Positions 58,603 to 64,000 of a DNA stretch of 64,000 nt are shown in pieces. The stretch comes from Prostheceraeus crozeri (Eukaryota; Platyhelminthes; Polycladida; Euryleptidae). The notes beneath the pieces were generated by a model. The model worked only from the letters and a program-made list of their open reading frames with translations. It had not been told where the DNA came from and ran no database searches. The stretch's first letter is position 1; the number at the start of each line of letters is the position of its first letter. Made by a program: the position numbers and the translations under genes. The stretch is from contig CAJQUW010003414.1 in the NCBI GenBank assembly GCA_907163375.1, forward strand, positions 144,119 to 208,118, read 5' to 3'.

Positions 58603-60800
58603 CGCTGACGTCCCCCCCCCTCTGGACAGCTTGCTTCGATTTTGGCTTCCAGTGGACGGATTTTGTCGTGCGATAGCTCGTTTGAAAGCTAAGAGTGAGA
58701 CAAATTCACTGAAAGAATCGGCTTGTTCCTATCTGTCTTCGTTTAGATGTGAGACGACATTTAAGATTTTGGGACATTGGCGAAAAACGACAGAGTTAGA
58801 ATTTGGGATGTTTTGGGCTGTAGCTTCAAAACGAACCATCGGATGGGAAAACGGATTTCAGATTCGGATTCAGCGTGAAATTCTGCATCTGTATGGTGAG
58901 TTTCAAGTCAATCGGAGAGAAAAAATTTTCAACATTTTTCGAAAAAACGACAGAGTTAGAATTTGGGACGTTTTGGTGTGTAGCGCCCAAACGAAGCATC
59001 AGATGAGAAAACGGAGGCCAGATTCGGAATCTACGTGAAATTTTGGGTTAGGAAGGATGTTTCCAGCGAAATCGGAGAGAAAAAATTTTCACTGACGTCC
59101 CCCCCCCCTTTGTTCTAACTTTGGTTCTAGTGGACGGATTTTGTTCGTTCGACTTGCATTGGAAAGAGGATGAAACACTGCTCGACCGCATTTTTCGTTG
59201 CGAGTCAATCGGAGCAGCCGTTCAAAAGTTAGAGCGGTTACAAGATTTTAGGTCGGAGCTCACCTGAAAAAATCCTAAGTGTCAGAGTGACTTTGTATGG
59301 GAAAAATTGAAAATTTTCCAAAGTGTGGAATTTCGACCTGGGACCGTCACCAAAACATTTTTCATCAAATTTTGAAATTTCACTGACGTCCTCCCCCCCT
59401 TTGTTCTAACTTTGGTTCTAGTGGACGGATTTTGTTCGTTCGAGTTGCATTGGAAAGAGGATGAAACACTGCTCGACCACATTTTTCGTTGCGAGTCAAT
59501 CGGAGCAGCCGTTCAAAAGTTAGAGCGGTTACAAGATTTTAGGTCGGAGCTCGCTTACCTGAAAAAATCCTAAGTGTCAGAGTGACTTTGTATGGGTAAA
59601 ATTTTGAAAATTTTCCAAAGTGTAGAATTTCGACCTTGGACCGTCACCAAAACATTTTTCATCAAATTTTGAAATTTTCACTGACGTCCCCCCCCCCCTT
59701 TGTTCTAACTTTGGTTCTAGTGGACGGATTTTGTTCGTTCGACTTGCATTGGAAAGAGGATGAAACACTGCTCGACCGCATTTTTCGTTGCGAGTCAATC
59801 GGAGCAGCCGTTCAAAAGTTAGAGCGGTTACAAGATTTTAGGTCGGAGCTCGCTTACCTGAAAAAATCCTAAGTGTCAGAGTGACTTTGTATGGGTAAAA
59901 TTTTGAAAATTTTCCAAAGTGTAGAATTTCGACCTTGGACCGTCACCAAAACATTTTTCATCAAATTTTGAAATTTCACTGACGTCCCCCCCCCTTTGTT
60001 CTAACTTTGGTTCTAGTGGACGGATTTTGTTCGTTCGACTTGCATTGGAAAGAGGATGAAACACTGCTCGACCGCATTTTTCGTTGCGAGTCAATCGGAG
60101 CAGCCGTTCAAAAGTTAGAGCGGTTACAAGATTTTAGGTCGGAGCTCGCTTACCTGAAAAAATCCTAAGTGTCAGAGTGACTTTGTATGGGTAAAATTTT
60201 GAAAATTTTCCAAAGTGTAGAATTTCGACCTGGGACCGTCACCAAAACATTTTTCATCAAATTTTGAAATTTCACTGACGTCCCCCCCCCCTCTGGACAG
60301 CTTGCTTCGATTTTGGCTTCCAGTGGACGGATTTTGTCGTGCGATAGCTCGTTTGAAAGCTAAGAGTGAGACAAATTCAGTGAAAGAATCGGCTTGTTCC
60401 TATCTGTCTTCGTTTAGATGTGAGATGCCATTTAAGATTTTGGGACATTGGCGAAAAACGACAGAGTTAGAATTTGGAACGTTTTGGGCTCTAGCTTCAA
60501 AACGAAGCATCGGATGGGAAAACGGATTTCAGATTTGGAATCAGCGTCAGATTCTTTATCTGTATGGTGAGTTTCATGTCAATCGGAGAGTTTCAAGTCA
60601 TCAGCGAGAAAAATTTTCAACATTTTTCGGAAAAACGACAGAGTTAGAATTTTTGCGATGGCTGCCTACTGTAGAGCCAAAACGAAGCATCGGATGGAAA
60701 ACGGAGGCCAGATTCGGATTCAGCGTCAAATTCTACATGGAAATGGTGTATTTCCAGCTCAATCGGAGCACTAGAACCGGAGATAGACGGGATTTTTAGT
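58603..60800 (+). repeat. Satellite: four 297-bp units between two larger related units
   Basis: CACTGACGTCC starts at 59090, 59381, 59679, 59977 and 60273 (spacings 291, 298, 298, 296). Each unit runs through CTAGTGGACGGATTTTGTTCG and CAATCGGAGCAGCCGTTC to AAAGTGTAGAATTTCGACC. The flanking units (58603-59089 and 60273-60800) share the start but differ inside (GGCTTCCAGTGGACGG, AAAACGAAGCATCGGATG). Open frames of about 165 residues in the outer units and 65-78 residues in the inner ones have no domain and are read as by-products. Every unit carries a TGACGTC half-CRE and a C-run. Confidence 0.85.
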
Positions 60801-60809
60801 GTTTGGATG

Positions 60810-60880
60810 ATGGGTATTACGTCATCAGCTGATCGCCACACACTATATAAGCTGGGAACCGACGGAGACTTGTCATTTAG
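60810..60880 (+). promoter_or_regulatory. CRE/TATA/initiator promoter
   Basis: TTACGTCAT (about 60811-60819) resembles a CRE or bZIP site. CAGCTG follows at about 60824. TATATAAG begins at 60844, and GTCATTT, with its A at 60874, is an initiator-like element 30 bp downstream. The spacing is that of an RNA polymerase II core promoter. It faces the structured region. Confidence 0.6.
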
Positions 60881-61353
60881 AGGAGAACGATTGTCAGAGG
60901 TAGGTCGTCTCTCTGAGCTCCGATGATAGCTTCGGACATTCCAAATTCCAGAAGAAATTCCACTTAGAAAATTTCATTGCTGATATCAGCTAAGCCGTCA
61001 GACTTAGAGGTTCGCCAGGAGATGGCCTTCGTCTCCAGGCCATAAAAGACTCCAAAACTTTAAAGGCTCGTAACTTTGCTTCTACAAGTCCGTTTGACTT
61101 GATTCAAAAAAGGTTCGGTCGCTATTGACCTGCCCTAAGTGATGGACTACTTATAAAATTTCATAAGTAGTGCTAAAAAGTTGAAAATTTTAAATTCACT
61201 AGTTTTGGAGGTTTTCTGGGGTTTTCGACCCTGCTGAAGTCAATGAAAGCATTTTTAATGATGTCTGAGCCAGTCTTCTCATGGTATAAGCGACTTTTCA
61301 CTGAAAGCGAGCAAGACACGGAGAGTTTTGCTGTAATATTCCACTGACAGGGT

Positions 61354-61500
61354 GTTCCTTCGGGACGGCGGACGATGCCGTAGTGATAAGTGTGGCAAGG
61401 GAATGTGTCATATTTAAGACCGTAACCGCTGGGACAACTCATGTCTCATGTTGGGCATTTGACACAGCTCTCAACGTAGCACTTTGAACGCCAATCGGTT
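61354..61500 (+). ncRNA. Structured block A, copy 1
   Basis: GTTCCTTCGGGAC hairpin, then CGGC...GCCG hairpin, an inner stem GTGTGGCA/TGTCATAT (61390-61413), AACCGCT, ATGTTGGGC and CTCAACG at 61470. The distance from GTTCC to CTCAACG is 116 nt. Confidence 0.55.
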
Positions 61501-62033
61501 GAGTCTTAGCTATCTTGTCATGGGTGGCCTCTAAACATCTCCATTGCAAAACGCTGGTGAATCAAGCTCTCTACGGCTTGCTATCAAGCAGATCAAAGCA
61601 ATAACTTGGGATGTTTCCTCAAGGTTTTCAAGTATGCTGAGTTCAAATCTGCTATCAGATTTCAAATTTAACTAAGACTAAGGCAGCTTTGAGGGGTTAG
61701 ATCCCAGCTACTGTTCACTACCTTTGACTCGGCGTTGCTGTTACCACTTCGGGGCAGTGACAATGATGTCTTCAGCTGTAAAGAGCGGGTATCGGGGAAG
61801 ATCTCTCACTTCCCTAGTGATCAGTACAAGGCCTTCGGGCTGTCGACGGGATCGAGTGCCACTCACTACACTCAAATCTATCATTCCTCACTAAGTGTAA
61901 ATTACTGACTATACATTTGTCCTGCTATCAGGTTATTTTTGACTTGCTATCTAGTTGAATAGTCTCTTGCTATCAAGAGATTCACTTCTACTCATAAAGC
62001 ACATCATCGCTGTAATACCTCCTTTGCTCGAGC

Positions 62034-62190
62034 GTTCCTTCGGGACGGCGGGTACTGCCGTAGAGGGTTTGTGTTGCACGGGTTGTTCGTCGTTTGTTAG
62101 ACCGAAACCTCTGAGCCGTTGCTCATGTTGGGCGTTCGACTTCATACTCAACGTGACGCTTTCTTTCGCCAGGTCAGAGTACTTCAGCCA
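62034..62190 (+). ncRNA. Structured block A, copy 2
   Basis: Same start (GTTCCTTCGGGACGGCGG), different inner sequence, then AACCTCT, ATGTTGGGC and CTCAACG at 62147 (113 nt from the start). The conserved ends and variable middle resemble an RNA fold and not a protein. Confidence 0.55.
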
Positions 62191-62361
62191 TTCGACAAAG
62201 GTTAGTCTTTATGATATGGAGTAGAGTGAAATGTAATTCATTAGATGTCCCTTCAATGATTGCTCCCATGATAAACGTTGATGAGACAAATGAGATGATT
62301 CTCATCTTCCCTTTTCAATGATTGAAATCTACTAACACACTACCGTATAATCGGCCACTAT

Positions 62362-62458
62362 GGGGCAAGACATGATAGAGCCTTCAATGCGCTTTGCCCT
62401 GGGCAGTCTTTAGACTGGCGAATACTATCATTAAGTTGAATCTGCTATCAGTCAACTT
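62362..62458 (+). ncRNA. Pseudoknot-like block B, copy 1
   Basis: GGGGCAA (62362-62368) can pair with TTGCCCT (62394-62400). ATGATAG (62372-62378) can pair with CTATCAT (62425-62431). The two interleave, forming a pseudoknot. CAGTC/GACTG (62404-62417) closes a TTTA loop. The block ends with the CUAU-loop hairpin. Confidence 0.55.
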
Positions 62459-62482
62459 GAACGTTGCGTCGCATTAGAGGGG

Positions 62483-62516
62483 TATATAAACCACTGCCTC
62501 TCATTCCATTTCAATC
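62483..62516 (+). promoter_or_regulatory. TATA box and initiator before the 88-residue ORF
   Basis: TATATAA starts at 62483 and TCAATC, with its A at 62513, lies 30 bp downstream. The 5' UTR would be only about 4 nt if this initiator is used. Confidence 0.5.
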
Positions 62517-62783
62517 ATGCAGACGCCGAACAGTCAAGTCAGCTCTCCTCGCGGACTGCAGTTAAGGCCGCGAAATTTATTTGAGGAGTTTGTCAGGCTA
62601 GAGGAGCAAGACAGAGTTTTTAATAATCTTGCTCGGATTGGCAATCCGATGACAGCAACTGCTGTCAATCCAACGGAATGGCGCTACATTCCACTTTTTA
62701 GCCATGTACCAGTTAGTGTGGAAGTCGACAGTGTTACCAAAGAGAGAGTCAAAGACTCTCTCAGTAGAATTGGTAGGGTGTAA
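62517..62783 (+). CDS. Unrecognised 88-residue ORF
   Basis: The frame MQTPNSQVSSPRGLQLRPRN...DSLSRIGRV starts just behind the TATA box. The composition is normal: a basic N-terminus, a predicted helix (NLFEEFVRLEEQDRVFNNLA) and a likely strand-rich second half (WRYIPLFSHVPVSVEV). It has no signal peptide, TM segment or known motif. An antisense frame (63163-62684) covers much of it, but this strand has the promoter. It sits between the two B-blocks. I cannot assign a function. Confidence 0.4.
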   Translation: MQTPNSQVSSPRGLQLRPRNLFEEFVRLEEQDRVFNNLARIGNPMTATAVNPTEWRYIPLFSHVPVSVEVDSVTKERVKDSLSRIGRV

Positions 62784-62833
62784 GATGACATTACTCCCGA
62801 GAACGAACCATCGGCTCTCTTAAGGACCACCAT

Positions 62834-62935
62834 GGGGCAAGACATGATAGAACCTCCTCGCGGTTTGCCCTGGGCAGTCTTCGGACTGGCGAATACTATC
62901 ATTAAGTTGAATCTGCTATCAGTCAACTTGAACGT
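62834..62935 (+). ncRNA. Pseudoknot-like block B, copy 2
   Basis: Same paired elements as copy 1 (62834-62840/62865-62871 and 62844-62850/62896-62902). The inner hairpin changes from AGC/GCT to AACC/GGTT, and the CAGTC/GACTG loop changes from TTTA to TTCG. The changes keep pairing. Confidence 0.6.
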
Positions 62936-62972
62936 TGCAAATGAAGTTCGGTGTAGTACTTCCTTTCGACGG

Positions 62973-63140
62973 GCGTTCCTGTAAAGGGCGGCGGTGAAAC
63001 CCGTAGCTATGTATACCGCAAGGGACATTTGGCAATGGTCAATCTTGTTAAACCTCTCTGCGTCATGTTTGCAAGTGATTGCCTCTGTCTCAACGTAGTA
63101 TGCATTCGCGCCAGGGCGACATTTAGCCAACTGTCGAAGG
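62973..63140 (+). ncRNA. Structured block A, copy 3 (divergent)
   Basis: GTTCCTGTAAAGGGCGGCGG, CCCGTAG, AACCTCT, TCATGTT and CTCAACG at 63089. The start-to-CTCAACG distance is again about 116 nt. More diverged than copies 1 and 2. Confidence 0.5.
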
Positions 63141-63399
63141 TTGCCTAAAACTTTCCATTGCATACGTTATGAGAACCATGAGTTCTACCTGTCTCTATCA
63201 ATGAGACGAATTGATGAATGGAATGAAATGGGAGGACACTCACGCGCCACACGCAACATAACACACTTCTCTCTTTCATAGTCTAACAAGCTCTTTACAC
63301 ATGGATCGCAGTCGATTGCTATCCCTGTATCAGAAGTGTAAGCTATCTTAATTTTATTTGACACTATTTCATCTATCATCATCGCCCATATGAAATGTT

Positions 63400-64000
63400 T
63401 TAAGATTTACAAGTTAGAAATAAAGTTTCAATAGTGTATGCGTTAGAAATAAAGGTGTAACTGTTCGTAAAAATAAGATCGCAAGATTTACTAGTTTACA
63501 AGTTAGACTAAGTGTAAATTAAAAATAAAATTATAACTGTTTCAAGAGTTTACAAGTTAGAAATTAAGTTTTAGCTGTTTGTATATCAAAATTAAGTTTC
63601 AAGAGTTTACAAGTTAGAAATAAAGTTTCAATAGTGTATATGTTAGAAATAAAGGTGCAACTGTTTGTAAAAATAAGATCGCAAGATTTACTAGTTTACA
63701 AGTTAGACTAAGTGTAAATTAAAAATAAATTATAACTGTTCACGTGTTAAAGCGTTGATGCAACGATGAACAATTAATAAGCTGAAAAGTTTTAGATTCA
63801 CTTTAACATTATCATATGTTTACAGATAGAAATGTATTACAGCAAAGCTACTTCATGAGTTAGTTTGCCAGGAGTGTATCATCTCAAACTTTTACTCCGA
63901 CTGTGGAACATTGATTTCCATGATGAAGATTTAAATAGTTAGATTCGATGGCGAACAAGATTTACTAGTTTATAAGTTGGACAAAGTGTTCTACTATTTT
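63400..64000 (+). repeat. AT-rich 200-bp tandem repeat with AATAAA signals
   Basis: TTTACAAGTTAGAAATAAAG at 63406 recurs at 63606, and AAAATAAGATCGCAAGATTT recurs at the same 200-bp spacing. Multiple AATAAA hexamers could terminate transcripts from the 60.8- or 62.5-kb promoters. Confidence 0.75.

Larger units (their letters stand above)
60874..62470 (+). ncRNA. Putative structured non-coding transcript with CUAU-loop hairpins
   Basis: No + frame above about 90 codons occurs. Hairpins with an identical CUAU loop occur at 61117-61130 (GGTCG/TGACC), 61576-61589 (GCTTG/CAAGC), 61645-61662 (AAATCTG/CAGATTT), 61921-61932 (CCTG/CAGG), 61942-61955 (imperfect), 61963-61980 (TCTCTTG/CAAGAGA) and 62433-62458 (CTG/CAG within AAGTTGA/TCAACTT). 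Other hairpins with UUCG loops lie at about 60918-60937 and 61829-61840. Two A-blocks and one B-block are included. Transcript ends and function are unknown. Confidence 0.5.

Noticed and set aside
58547-60799. Open frames of about 165 residues at both outer satellite units
   Set aside because: They coincide with tandem repeat units, have no domain, and the same phrases occur in different frames between units, so openness is explained by the repeat.
62684-63163. 159-residue minus-strand ORF
   Set aside because: It is antisense to the TATA-driven ORF and to structured blocks B2 and A3; no promoter or domain supports it.
63185-63382. 65-residue minus ORF at 63382-63185
   Set aside because: No domain, no promoter, AT-rich context; treated as chance.

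Overview
The window is AT-rich, intron-bearing animal DNA. Splice sites are GT-AG, TATA boxes are metazoan in style, and polyadenylation signals are AATAAA. Most of it is mobile DNA in many states of decay. No sequence fixes the clade. A kringle exon, P/THAP, Crypton, pogo, hAT, Penelope-like (PLE) and CR1/L2-type LINE elements together suggest a TE-rich aquatic invertebrate (spiralian or invertebrate deuterostome more likely than insect), but this is inference. There is no bacterial-style operon, CRISPR array or rRNA gene.

Host genes are sparse. Two + strand exons (4327-4521 and 16107-16313) together carry the six cysteines of a kringle domain. A + strand exon (29976-30952) encodes a divergent class A-like seven-transmembrane receptor. 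All three exons begin at phase 1 junctions, so they could be one receptor gene with about 12-14 kb transposon-filled introns.

From 0.5 to 19 kb lie a Tc1/mariner copy, a THAP fragment, a dispersed repeat interrupted by a LINE-type insertion, a Ty3/Gypsy tail with its 3' LTR, and a Crypton-type tyrosine recombinase element bracketed by GATAGCGTT-like repeats. From 17 to 29.5 kb lie a LINE fragment, a 2.4-kb non-autonomous hAT with perfect 8-bp target duplications, a 1-kb foldback palindrome, and a terminal-inverted-repeat (TIR) element coding for a DUF7869-like protein.

From 35.1 to 47.9 kb is a five-element nest inside one minus-strand LINE. A PLE sits at a TTTATAAA duplication and itself holds a P/THAP element. 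A TA-targeted MITE-family element sits elsewhere in the LINE and itself holds a second DUF7869-type element. From 48.0 to 53.96 kb is a pogo-like element with an internally deleted transposase and a LINE inserted in it.

The last 6 kb differ in character. A tandem satellite (297-bp unit with TGACGTC plus a C-run) leads into a CRE/TATA/initiator promoter. Behind it is about 2.3 kb of apparently non-coding, strongly structured sequence: at least eight hairpins share an invariant CUAU loop while their stems differ, a pseudoknot-like block occurs twice with compensatory changes, and a third block occurs three times. A second TATA box drives an unrecognised 88-residue ORF. I regard this as the best candidate for an undescribed system in the window.
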